NCBI GenBank assembly: GCA_036768485.1 | Contig: JAVLUZ010000756.1 | Span: 18,129-82,128 of the forward strand | DNA from: Mermis nigrescens | Lineage: Eukaryota; Nematoda; Enoplea; Mermithida; Mermithidae | DNA: 64,000 bases | Reading direction: 5' to 3' | Part shown: piece by piece, positions 11,906-22,700 of the stretch | Position numbering within the stretch: position 1 is the stretch's first letter | Layout: each line of letters begins with the position of its first letter | Made by a program: the position numbers and the translations under genes | Notes under the pieces: generated by a model | The model's database searches: none | Seen by the model: only the letters and a program-made list of their open reading frames with translations | Told to the model about the DNA's origin: nothing

Positions 11906-13090
11906 GGGTAAAATCGAAAATCTATGGTTAGGGAGAGGAAAAATCATAAGATTTTCGCCACAATAAATTGCATTCATGAGGTATAATAGGTCGGAATCGC
12001 ATGAATATACATTATATTGAATATAAATAGCTTGACAATACCTATATCCTTTATACTTAAGCTGGATAACAATTCGCCTTTTACCCCACCTTTGGTGCAT
12101 CTGTGGTAAACTTGAGAAGCTGATAGGCACCGTACCAGCAACTTGTGCTAGTAAGATTTTCAAGCTTTAAAACGAAATTGATAAAAAGATATTTAAATAA
12201 ACTTAAGACTTATGAGCATAAAAAGATATTTTAAAATAAACTTAAAACTTATGAGCATACTTTCAGCAGAAATTATGTAAGTGAAAGGGGTTAAGGAGAT
12301 TTAAGTGATAATTATTAATAGATATGGCAATCTAATGTTATGATGCCATCTTTAATATGTTAGCCGAATTCAAAAGAAAAATATCCTTTCTTAGATAAGG
12401 CAAACATATTACGTTCTCAGTTGTAAAACATAATGTAGAAGCTGAAGAAAATGATATCCATGAAAAAATTTGTCTAATGCATTCTTATTTTAAAAGCATG
12501 ATCGAGCCAAAACTTTAGCTTAATTAAAGAATGTTGATTTTATCAATCAATTTCAGAGCATAAGATCATTTAAAAAGCTTGCTTTTTTCTGAAAATATAT
12601 CATTATTATAAGTAGAATCGATAATTGCGCATATTCTGTATCCATCATTATTTGTAAATCATGCTAAGCCAACTATGTATAATCGTGGGCCAGAATCGGT
12701 TGGATTTGAACTTGCCAAAAAATAAAAAAGCCTAGCTAGCTGAAAAATGCTTCTTACCACGACTGTTCAGTTCTGCCATGGATGTTAATGCCCCACATGC
12801 AACATCAAAATCTAAAATGTCGACTTGTAATACCTCGTTTTTGCTCGGAACTACTTATTCTTCGTGAATTAATGTTCATTCATATCATCGAAAAAATGCG
12901 ACTTGCCAGATAATACAGTCTGCTTAGCTACCGAGATTGTGTTCCGCTTCAAATCATCATCAGGAGGTGAACTCTACAACCAGTACACCTTGGATATTGT
13001 GCACCATCTTCAGATGTTTTACAAATGACAATGGTCCCCGGCATTGCTTGACCAGAGCTTTGCAAATATTACAAATAAAATAATCCGGAC

Positions 13091-13096
<6 letters not shown>
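11906..13096. other. 5' part of hAT element, no clear gene
   Basis: AT-rich interior of the hAT upstream of its transposase. A start exon for the transposase may lie here (an FFGKFKSN-like stretch on the minus strand near 12713 is weakly BED-like) but I cannot support one. Confidence 0.4.

Positions 13097-13185
<89 letters not shown>
13097..13185. repeat. (TA)n microsatellite
   Basis: About 44 uninterrupted TA dinucleotides, inside the hAT element. Confidence 0.98.
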
Positions 13186-13188
<3 letters not shown>

Positions 13189-13812
13189 ATTATATTGTAT
13201 ACACAATAGATTACTCAACATTGCTAAGAGCTTTGAATCGTTAAAAAACCTGATTAAAAATAAATCTTAGTGGCTGATTGATTGAGCAAACGTTTCGAGA
13301 GAATTTTCTAAAGTTTATATGATTCAGGTTTTGTATCTTCATAGCGTCATTAAAACATTTGAAGCACGAAAGCACGTTGACGAAAAACAGGTTTGAAATC
13401 AACAAAAAATGAAAATTTATTTAAAAACAAATTATCTGGAGCTGACTGCATATGGAACATAATAGGCTTTGAACCACAGTTCTACCTAAAACAGTTGCGC
13501 GTAGGATGTGAATAAAAGTTGCAGTCTAAATTTATATAATGGTCACAAAAGTAAATGCATTAATTCGGCACAAAAGAAATAATGTAACTGAAGAGCTAAA
13601 TAATGGAATTTAATAGACCGGCGCGATATATTGTGACAATAGGAAAGATTAACAGACTCACTTATTTAACATTTCACAGTTGATTATATCAAATCACATT
13701 CACATTGTGATTCAATCGCATTTAAAATCAATATGTTTCTAGGTTTCTAATTCTATTCACAGCACATATTGCATAATTGCAGTGCTAATTTTCCATTTTA
13801 TATTAGGGGATT

Positions 13813-13873
13813 CGGGTACCCGGTTATACCCGGAGTACCCGTTTTCTAAGCAGGTACCCATTTGGGTACCCGC
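13813..13873. repeat. Subterminal GGGTACCC cluster of the hAT element
   Basis: Four to five copies of a palindromic GGGTACCC-like word within 60 bp near the right end of the hAT; one copy (GGGGTACCCGG) lies at 7793-7803 near the left end. Such subterminal clusters are typical transposase-binding sites in hAT elements; binding here is inferred. Confidence 0.6.
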
Positions 13874-15529
13874 ATGCGCTTCTAATACTAAATGCAATTG
13901 TATTTAATGGTGTTTAGTTTTGTTATAATGAGCATTATAGCAAGGAAATCTGGCGTCAATTGGTTATTTCATGATATAAAAGTCATCAGACTTTACATAT
14001 GCTTTGTTCACTCAAGCTGAGCATTACAAGCTTGTTTTAAGCATAGGAGGAGGTGTTTCACAAGCTCAATACAGCTGCTTAATACCTAAATTTCAGTGCT
14101 CACTCAATCTCGTTTTTAGCTCTGTGACTTTCTCGTTCAAGCTATGTCTACTATTAGCAATAGCAACGTGTCTCGGGCGCCTCGTAAGTCTTTCGCGGAT
14201 AGAATGTCTCTCATCTTGCCGCTTCTGGGACAAACGCTCTACAGCTCGTTCTGCTTCGGTACTCCATAGAGACAAGCATACTATTGCTGCTCCATCGCTA
14301 TTACCTATCGATCAGTACTCCCTTGTTTGGACAGTCCTGAACAGGCTCACAAATTGATTGCAGCCCTTCTTGCCAATCAGAGCTCCCATAAGGCGGTTCT
14401 GAGCGGAGTTCACGATCCAAGGCTTCTATTTGTTTATTCAGCAGCTCTGAGCATGGTCATAAAAGATATTACGTTTCTTGAGCACCAGCGGTTCTAGCCC
14501 AAGCACTAGTGGTTCTAGCTCAGCGTCTAAACCGGATTATTCCCACAAAAATCAGGCTCTGGTTCCCCAAATTCTCAGACGAGCCACTTACTAAAAGATA
14601 GAAACTATTTCTTCAGTCTGCAACTAACTCAACGGCATCTCAGGAGTTTGCAGGTTCTTACGAGCTTTCTAATTTGCAGGCCAACCATGTTACAACAAAA
14701 TTTCTATGCCATTTTGCACCATGGCCTTGGCTCCAGCAGTAGACAACATTTTAGCCTTTTATTTAAGACCCGCGGGAACTGGATGACTAGGAAGGATGAC
14801 ACACTGAAGGCTCTCAACCAGCAGGCATGTAGCTGGCCATCCCTATTTTGGGGAGCAACACCATTTTTTGGGGCAATCCCAAAAAGGCCAAAAATATCAC
14901 AAAATAACGTTTAAAAAGTCCTATTTTTCTGAATTTTCGGAAGGAGTCCGAACCACACATGGGCGTGGGGGGTTTGGGGGTATGCGGCAGAGCCCTGCGC
15001 GGGCCGAAATTTTTGACCCGCCCCGCCCCGCCAAGAAAGAAATAAAGCCCGCCCCGCCCGCAGCTCCTTAGACCCGCCCCGCCCCGCCCCGCCAGTAATG
15101 TTACAAAAATTAGGCCCGCCCCTACCCGCCCTGCAAAATTTTTCATGTACTCTATGTATCCATTTCTGGTCGAAAAGGAGCCAAGTACAAGAAGATAAAT
15201 AACCGGACAATGAGTACAAATCTTCAATGTAAATGAGTGCAATGCAATTTTGTAAATTGAAAATGAGCTAATGTCTTACAGCAATAAACTTTATTGGAAC
15301 AACAATGATGTTACTGTGATAGGTGTAGTTAGGTATGTAGGTAAGCTGCAAAGGCATAATCTTGCACTGCTGATTGCTCAAATTCTGAGGGGGTCTGATG
15401 GGGCGAAATCGCCAAAACTAGCACAACAAAATCAATTTTGGGGGTCTGCTGGATCCCAGGGGACAACCCAGATCCCAATACTCGCCATACCTTATGTAAG
15501 GACGTAGTGTGTACCTACATATGTGTAGG

Positions 15530-15809
15530 CACGGGTGGGCAACACCGAAATTCTGGGGGGGGGGGGGGGGGTTGAAAAAAATTTCTGGGGGGGGTGAAAA
15601 AATTTTTAAAGGTCAAAAAATGGTCTTAAAAGTGGTCGTATGGCAAAAAAACACCATTTTCCATTTTTCGACGTTTCTCATCAAGCACTATCCAATGGCA
15701 TCAAAAAATTGCTGAAAAAGCAAAAAAAATTTTCTGGGGGGGGTATTTTGATTTCTGGGGGGGGGGTATTTCAACTTCTGAGAGGTGCATGCCCCCTAGA
15801 CCCCCGGTG
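15530..15809 (+). repeat. Gx MITE copy
   Basis: Plus-orientation copy with long G runs, TGAAAAAATTTTTAAAGGTC and the CATCAAGCACTATCCA word. Starts CACGGGTGGGCA, ends CCCCCGGTG; flanks TGTGTAGG and TATGTAGG are a 7/8 duplication. Just upstream, 15386-15455 resembles the interior of the Gz element at 40687-40857. Confidence 0.75.
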
Positions 15810-15840
15810 TATGTAGGTACCTGCCTACCTATATATACAG

Positions 15841-16633
15841 GGTGTTTCAAAAAAAAAACGAAACCCATATCAGACCTTGTAACTTCGAAACGAATCGCTC
15901 AATTCGAATGCAACTTGCTTTAATCAATAGATAAAAACCTTCATAATTATCTTGCAGAGCTTCGTTTTTCGCAGCTTTATTTGTTCTTGTTCAACGCGCA
16001 TTTGGGTAAAAGTCGTTTTTTTCATTGAATACAATGTGTCGTAAGAAATGAATATGTGTTTGCGACATTGCAGCTTTAGATCAGGTGAACATTTTAGAAT
16101 ACGGTTTGCTTCAATCAAAAGCTCATTTATCTAGCTAGTTGCCTCTAAATTTTAGTTTTATTTTGTTCGTTGGTTCAAGAGCTATTGAGCTTTTGCCCTT
16201 TAGGGTCACTCCCTCTGCGATTGAGCCAGCAATGACAAAATAAGCAGCGAGTTGCTTGCGCTTGTGAATGACCTAAGGAATGACATTTGGCGAAAGCTCA
16301 ACCAACTCTCGAACCAAGTAGCGAAATAGTACGAAAATTTGCAGGCTAACAACTAGACAAACAGACTTTGAATAGAGCAGACCGTATTCTAAAATGTTTA
16401 CTCGATTAAAAGCTACAACGTTGCAAACACATGATTTATTTCTAAGCACGCATTGTATTTAATGAAAAAAACGACTTTTTTACACAATTGCGCGTTATAA
16501 AAACAGAGCAAGCTACGGATACAAAACTCAACATGTTTCTTACGGTTTTGTCTATCGTTTAAAACAATTTGCATTGAAATTGAGCGAGCCGTTGAAGTTA
16601 CAAGGTCAAATATGGGTTTCGTTTTTTGAAACA
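15841..16633. mobile_element. TIR element with ~300-bp inverted arms
   Basis: Left arm starts GGTGTTTCAAAAA then CGAAACCCATAT and runs to about 16130; right arm is its inverted, diverged copy from about 16380 to 16633 ending TTTTTTGAAACA. Both arms hold CCTTGTAACTTC, AAAGTCGTTTTTTTCATT and ACATTTTAGAATACGG words. The 250-bp spacer has no gene. Could be a non-autonomous DNA transposon; superfamily not determined. Confidence 0.72.
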
Positions 16634-17469
16634 TAACGTATATGTAAGCTTATAATGGTAAAGCTGGATTATTTCAATTTGTATTATTTTAACAGCCCCC
16701 CATGTGTTCTATTTCATTAAGTATTTATTCAAAGGATGAGCAGCAGAGCATTACTTAGAACTATAGCCTATTTCGCGAAACCTTGTGCATGGAAATCAAT
16801 TTCGCGCACGTATCCTTTTGCATAACAAAAATAAAAAAAGAAAAGGCCCGCCCCGCCCCGCCAAAATTTTAGAAAATAAAGCCCGCCCCGCCAGCCGTGT
16901 GACCCGCCCCGCAAAAAGCCCGCGCGGGCCGCACAGGCCAGCGGGGCGGCGGGGCGAACGACCCGCCCCGCGCAGGGCTCTGAGTATGCGGCCCCACAGA
17001 AGTTATAATACCCCCCAGAAATCAAAATACCCCCCACCCCAGATTTCAAATTTTGAATTTTTTTTGCTTTTTTGGCGATTTTTTGATGCCATTGGACGTG
17101 CTCGATGAGAAACGTCGAAAAATTGTGTTTTTTTGCCATATGACGACTTTTAAGACCATTTTTTGACCTTTGAAAATTTCCCCCCCCAGAATTTTGTGCT
17201 GCCCACCTATGGTCCGAACCCCGCCATCCCCCCAGAGATACATGCCTGTCAATCAGGTGGTTTTGGAAGGCATGTTTCCATTTGTTTTGCTTCTAAATCA
17301 ACTAGAAGGAGACTCCTCTGCTGCTTTCTTCATCATCTTTCCTTCGCGATTCAGGATATCATTACTGAACGGTGAACGGCGTTTCGAGATTTTGCGCTTA
17401 TTGGGAGTGCATAGCTCGCTGTTATCAAATTTATACTTCCAATATAGCAACCGATAAATTGGTCCAGCG

Positions 17470-18680
17470 CGCTTCCGAGCCAAATTCAAAATTACTGGCT
17501 TCGCCGTTTTTTCGCCACTGGCTATCTGGCCAGCTGATTGACTTTTGCCAAAAAGACCGATCATTAGGTCTAGGCGGTCAAAAACCTGGGAAAACCTCAT
17601 GCCTGATATCAGGCCGACATTTTCAGAGTCCGATAAAGCTTACCGGACCAGATGTTTTCAGGTATAAATATGAATATTTGCAATTTGTTCATTGTAATGC
17701 TGATTGCTTGATGGTTGTGGGCCGTTTGACATATTTTGAAGAAAACTGGGAAAAAGTAATTCAGGATCCTTGTATACTCCCAGTTATTTCTGATTATAGA
17801 ATCAATTTGATACCCTACTGCAAATTCAATCTAGCACTCCTAAGTCTATTCGTTTATCAAAACATGAAATGCTTTCTATTCAGGCAGAAATAAATTCTCT
17901 GCTAGAAAAAAATACTATCAAAATTTCTACTTGTCGGATCCTTGGCTTTCTAGAGTTTTCTTTGTACCTAAAAGTCAGGCGAACTCAGACCGATTTACTA
18001 ACGTACCTTACGTTCTTCTGCAAATGCTTTTGTCAGTTATGAGCACTTCAAAATAGAGACTTTATCAATGCTCAAAGATATTCTGAGGCCTAGGATATCA
18101 TTGCGAAAATCGATTTGAAAGATGCATATTTTTCCGTTCCTATTGCTTAAGAACACCAAAAGTTTTTATGTTTTGAATGGAAGGGAAAACTGTATAATTT
18201 ACTTACATGCCTTTTGGCCTCTCTTCGGCCCCATACGTCTTTACTAAACTTTTGAAACCCTTTGTTTTTATCGTAGACAATTAGGCCTACGTCTTATTAT
18301 TTACTAGGACGATATTTTGCTAATCAATCAAACAGCAAATGGTCTGGTGATTAAAATAAAGCTAGCTCGCTTTATTTTATCGAACCTAGGTCTCATCATT
18401 AATGAGTAAAAATCCGAAATTGAGCCTTCTCAATCAATCATTTTCCTGGGTTTTTGCATAAATACTATTACTATGCAATTTAGTGTTCCAGACCGCAAAA
18501 TAGAGCATACAATAAACTTACAAAGCCGTTTGATTGATAGCATACATAGGCATATTTCCTTTGATGCGCCTTGCATCTTAAGCGATGCGGCCAGAAGTGA
18601 ATTAAACATATGGGTAAAACAAATGCGTAAGTGGAACGGTCGGAATATTATTCCCCCAGTAGTACAGTAACTATATACTC
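17470..18680 (+). pseudogene. DIRS-type reverse transcriptase/RNase H pseudogene
   Basis: In order across shifting frames: GRLTYFEENWEKVIQDP at about 17719, a typical DIRS pre-RT segment; KIDLKDAYFSVPI around 18110, RT motif A with the catalytic Asp; a decayed TCL..FGLSS-like motif B around 18205; LGLRLII..DDILLINQ around 18285, motif C with DD kept but a stop just before; then FLGF and LSDAARSELNIWVKQM (about 18580), the start of RNase H. The motif series is characteristic of DIRS/Ngaro/PAT elements rather than Ty3/gypsy. Broken by at least four stops or frameshifts and truncated in RNase H. Confidence 0.78.
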
Positions 18681-18693
18681 TGAGGGTCTACGA

Positions 18694-19065
18694 CGTTTGG
18701 CGCCACCAGTTTGGCGCAGCAGGTTTTACAACGCCGCCGGTTCGGCACTGGCGTTTTGGCGCCAGGCCGGTTTAGCGCAAACCCTAATTGGCGCCGGCCG
18801 TTTTGGCGCCACAATTAGCGCCAAAATGGAACGTTTTGGCGCCACACTCTTTGTAATATTATTAATTGTTTGCATTTTCATTTATGATTAATGCATAATA
18901 CAGATTCTAAAAGCCCATTCAATTCTCTACGTTATAGTATAAATTACCTTTAGAATATTTTCGAATTTAGTGAGAACTAAATGCATCAAATTTTTTTCTA
19001 ATTCTCTATTTTTCTACAGTTTTTCAGTCTTACACAAATGAATACGCATCGAATCGAAAAGAACA
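18694..19065 (+). mobile_element. FB-F element with TTTTGGCGCCA arrays, copy 1
   Basis: The left 150 bp is an array of ACGTTTTGGCGCCAC-like words (about eight, diverged). It continues with 220 bp that align with 39163-39370 (shared AAAGCCCATTCAATTCTCTA and CTACAGTTTTTCA words). The right end is missing here. Each word holds the palindrome GGCGCC. Separates the DIRS-like remnant from the LTR element. Confidence 0.68.
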
Positions 19066-19222
19066 ATGGCCTATAGAGGTGTGGCAAGTGGACTTTGACT
19101 TCAGCCGAAAATATTGGTCAAAAACACAGTAATTCATCCTAATACAGATTTTTTTCCAAGCGAAATAAATAGTATTTCTCCTCATGTGGAATAAATTGTG
19201 GTTGCCGACCATGCGGTAACAT

Positions 19223-19732
19223 TTGACTCCACAATCATCAACTAATATATCTCCTTTTGAAATGCTTTATGGTCGTGAACCAGCATTTCCTCTTGACACC
19301 TTGCTCATAAATGACTTTGTGATAAATCCGAATTTACCATCTGTTGTGGAAAAATATGTCATTGATTTAAAGCTGACTTTACAAGATCTGTATGAAATCG
19401 CGTCTCAAAATTTATTCAAGCGCGTAAGCAGCAAAAATCGCAATATGACAAATCCGTAACACACACAAATTTTAATCTCTCGGATATAGTTTACCTCGAT
19501 ACCTCAGTCATTCAACCTGAAATCGGTAAAGTATCACCCAAGCGTGTTGGTCCCTACTGAATTATTGACTTACCTACGCCTGAAACTGCGAAAATCGCAT
19601 ATGTCTATAACCCCATTATTCATCACGTTCACAGGAATAGACTTTTGCCTGAACCTAAATTACCTTATTCTGACTTAATTGTGGAAAAACACGCGTACGT
19701 CCCTGGCGATTTTGTGTTGGTAAAGTTACCAT
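19223..19732 (+). pseudogene. Ty3/gypsy-like integrase C-terminal remnant
   Basis: The first frame (19223-19459) reads SPFEMLYGREPAFPLDTLL, the usual end of an LTR-element integrase core. After a frame change near 19459 it continues with a LSDIVYLDT block, a KVSPKRVGPY block and HVHRNRLLPEP, which fit the integrase C-terminal domain. A stop follows GPY at about 19558. The pol frame ends at 19732. The upstream pol (protease, RT, RNase H, integrase core) is missing, so this is the 3' part of an element. Gypsy-like by motif; BEL is a less likely alternative. Confidence 0.72.
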
Positions 19733-22700
19733 GACTGCCTCTCTTGCCCCGGCAGTAGTCATAAGTTTTGAGGATTTACCGGGCAGGGAACAAAAAGCTA
19801 AGGACTGCGCGTCTGTACGTTTATTAAATGGTTCTAAAACAGCACATGCCTCATCACATTGTCTAATATTTTTCCTTTTGCAGACCCATGGCTGCACAAG
19901 GTACCCCTAGCAAGGAGGCATTGTTGGAAGCAGCTGGTCGCCGATGAAATTCGAGGGCGTGATCCCACGTCCCTAGATGAGTTTCGTTTGGCATTGACCA
20001 GTATGGCTTTGGAGCGGGGCTTGGCTCGCATTTTCAGACCTCGCTGCCGCAAAACAATAATAGTCGTGTTGGCGGTCTAGAATCACTTACCGCAAAATGG
20101 GTAAAGCATAAAGCAACACATAAAATCGCAACTACAGAAAGCGTATAAACGACCAAATTCTGGTGGGAGAATCGGCTTGGTAGATGTCCTTTGCAACCCC
20201 CTTTACCAAAGAATAGACTTCTACCCACCGTCATAGCTAACGACCAGAAGTTGTTTGACGCCATTTTGGCATTAATTCAGCCATCGAATATGACGAATGG
20301 CACTTTATTTCTAGGCTACGACTCTGAATTTGTGAATGACAGAAAGGGTAGGCATTATAAGACCTGGGACCTGCGTTTTCAGCAACTATGTCCCACTTAC
20401 CAGGACCTCCATGGCCCATTCATACGCTACATCCAAGTTGCGAGCGCGACTGGCCATGTGTTCTGTTGGGATCTAGCGAAGCTCCCGCAACCTCCGTTTG
20501 GGCTTCACTCAGTTGCTTGAAACGTTTACCTAACGTTATATGGTGTGTTATGACCCAACGCAAGACCGACTTGCGTTTTTCCATGTTTACGGGCTGTCCT
20601 TCGAGGAAATTGTGGCATTTCAGATGAGAAATTCGCAATAAACTGCACTGGAAAGACCTATTTATTGCAAATTTTATTGACATTCAGCCATTGGCGAGAA
20701 CATTTACTCGCTGCTTCGATGCATTAAAGCGCAATCACACTCATTAAAGCGCTTGGCAGAATTCTTTTTTGACATGTATATTGATCCGAACGCGCCTCTA
20801 AACTTCGGACAGGCGTGGAGCTTACCCTTAACTTGGGACATGCAGCATTATCTAGCGATGGACGCCCTCATAACTATCGACGTTTTTATATTGATAGAAG
20901 GGTGCTCGCAGGATAATCGCATTACTGACGATAGAAAGCCCATGTCGGTTTCTTTCGTAGGCGATGAGTTATACATTAAGGCTAGTGGCCCGAAAGCCAA
21001 AGTACGCATACCATTGTCGACTAGCAAGCCACCACAAGGGCAGTTGACCAGCGCAGCTGTTGAAGCTGAAGTTGATTCAAATGGCGAAGAGTTAATCCTA
21101 GCTGAGGACTTTTATTGCCCGGCTCCGCAACCGCAAGTAGCTATAGCGGCAGCCACCACCATCGCCTCAGTAACGGAAGCGTTGGCTCACGCTAACGTGT
21201 TTGACAATCCTGACTTACAAGTGCAGCTCGCAAACCATTGCCGACACAGTTTTGGGCCCGGTAAATGTGCCTGACATGGAACCTGCGTCAAAACCAACCA
21301 GCACGAGTACACCAGCTTCTGTGTTTTCTTCGCAAACCGATATCCCCTACGATTCGCCTATGCTGGGTGTAGAACCATCAATCTCCACTGAAGACGATGA
21401 TTTATCTCCCAAACGTTTAGTGATGGCGTTATCTGACACCGAGGCGGAAACACAGGCTAATCGTGTCGCCACCGCGTGTAACACGCGGAGCAATGGCTCG
21501 AAAAGGGATTGTTACCGCTTTGCAACCGTTTGTCTCGCAACTGCTTGTGGCGGTTCAACAAGCACCCTTGGGTATCAGTGCGCTCGGACCTTTGCCGACT
21601 CTTCAGTTGGTTGGGGCAGAGCAGCAAGCTGACCCCGATGTCATCATGATGGATGTTATTGGTTTTCCGCCACAACCGCAATGTACATTAGCTGCACACA
21701 AAGTACCACAAGTAGTATTATACATGCAAGTCACGACTCAGCTCGTGCCACAAGGTACGTCGGCACCGGATACTGCTTCACGGCTCCTATGGCCATGACA
21801 GGTGTGTCTAGTACCGTGGCAAATTTGCAACCACAGGCTACGCAAAGCCAATCATTAAATATGGGAAGTCGCAATACCTGCGCACGTTCAGCTATTCGCG
21901 GACCAGATGGCCGCGAATGAAAGTGCTAGAATCCAAAATTGTTCGGCTTACATACAGCATTTTTTCACAATGATGGAAAATATGACGCGCGAACCACTGT
22001 GCACTATCGCGTCAGTCGTTTTGCATGATTTACGTTCCTATTTGGGTGAGGTTGCAGACTGCGTTTGTACGATCAGTTGGTCGGCTGCTCAAGTGTACTT
22101 CGATCGAGTGTACGCAATCCATTTGCAGTATGCAAATTTGACTGATTCGCCCTCGCGTCCATTAGTATGGTCTACGCTCGCGCAACCTTTGGCTGATGCC
22201 AATCGTGAGCCCGCACCTAGGTTCATAAGCGATATGAGCGTCTTTAACTGATTATTTTATCCTGACCAATACTTCTCCATGCGCATACGGTTTTTTATCA
22301 CAACCGGAATGATGTTGTACGAGGTTTCGTTCGAGTATTTGGTCGTACACCCACATCTTGACGCACCAAGCGAGGTGATTGACGGCGTTATACATCAAAT
22401 TTGCCCGGATTTATATCCGCATAGAATGTCACCAGCGCCGGATCACCTAGCACCAATTTTAATACCAACACGTCAGATGGTTGATATTTTCGATACTTTC
22501 CAGAATTTCAGTCTTTATATGAGTCGGAGTATCGACACATGACGATCTTTTCTTCAATAGACGTCAAGCGCGCTACAGCACTTTTGGAATTCCTAGATAG
22601 AAAATTCCACTTTTTCGCATACGCCTATGGCAATGCCGGAATAGGGCTGGTGTATGACGGAACAGTTGCGTCGCATGTTACGCGTAGCGTTCCTTGGCGA

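Larger units (their letters stand above)
7761..13884 (-). mobile_element. hAT DNA transposon, degraded, with nested insertions
   Basis: A 6.1-kb insertion into V copy 1, bounded by the exact 8-bp duplication ATACTAAA (7753-7760 and 13885-13892). The uninterrupted site is visible in V copy 3 near 39915-39930. Ends are only loosely inverted: CTAGTACTGCACAC on the left and, read inward, TAGAAGCGCATGC on the right. Subterminal GGGTACCC words occur near both ends (7794 and 13813-13873). Inside lies a minus-strand hAT transposase pseudogene. The element was later hit by FB-A, which carries a solo LTR. Confidence 0.78.
3605..13967 (+). mobile_element. V foldback, copy 1 (left arm and part of centre, interrupted)
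   Basis: Left arm of a long foldback family with other copies at 34845-38412, 38425-40450 and 61240-64000. It begins at a palindromic terminus (3605-3637) and runs through repeated TTTACACTCAA words, then tandem units of about 130 bp (4800-5229, 7196-7310), then the block TAGCAAAGAAAAATGCTCC (from about 7433) shared by all copies. Two insertions split it: 5230-7195 and the hAT at 7761-13884. The centre resumes at 13893 and matches 39925-39990 to about 13967. No right arm is seen, so the copy is truncated. No open frame supports an encoded transposase. Confidence 0.65.
14988..16982. mobile_element. FB-I hAT-type element with CCCGCCCC arrays
   Basis: Ends CAGAGCCCTGCGCGGG on the left and the inverted CGCGCAGGGCTCTG on the right, with GGTATGCGG / AGTATGCGG as target duplication. 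Both terminal 140 bp consist of GC-rich words such as GACCCGCCCCGCC and AAATAAAGCCCGCC in a strongly AT-rich genome. The interior carries another Gx copy (15530-15809) and a TIR element (15841-16633). Open frames in the arrays are composition artefacts. Confidence 0.78.
14954..17211 (-). repeat. Gx MITE copy, interrupted
   Basis: Begins CACACATGGGCGTG and ends GCCCACCTATG, flanked by the exact duplication GTCCGAAC (14946-14953 and 17212-17219). Net length about 260 bp after removing the element at 14988-16982. Inserted in Gw. Confidence 0.85.
14822..17248. mobile_element. Gw hAT-type MITE, interrupted
   Basis: Starts CAGGCATGTAGCTGG and ends with the inverted AGAGATACATGCCTG. Flanks TCAACCAG (14814-14821) and TCAATCAG (17249-17256) form a 7/8 target duplication. 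Net length without the nested Gx is about 160 bp. Sits inside the DIRS-like gag region. Confidence 0.75.
14140..18685 (+). mobile_element. DIRS-like retroelement remnant, interrupted
   Basis: Plus-strand remnant with a gag-like region (14140-14813, resuming at 17257) and a DIRS-type pol (17470-18680). Removing the insertion 14822-17256 brings two compatible frames together at the duplicated TCAA(C/T)CAG. Multiple stops and frameshifts. No tyrosine recombinase is seen; the element is cut at about 18685 by the GGCGCC-array element. The gag assignment rests only on position and frame continuity. Confidence 0.6.

Noticed and set aside
13044..13244. Open frame of alternating Ile and Tyr
   Set aside because: Translation of the TA microsatellite.
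14814..15242. 142-codon minus-strand frame with Gly/Ala/Arg-rich composition
   Set aside because: Lies across MITE and GC-rich array; composition explained by the CCCGCC words.
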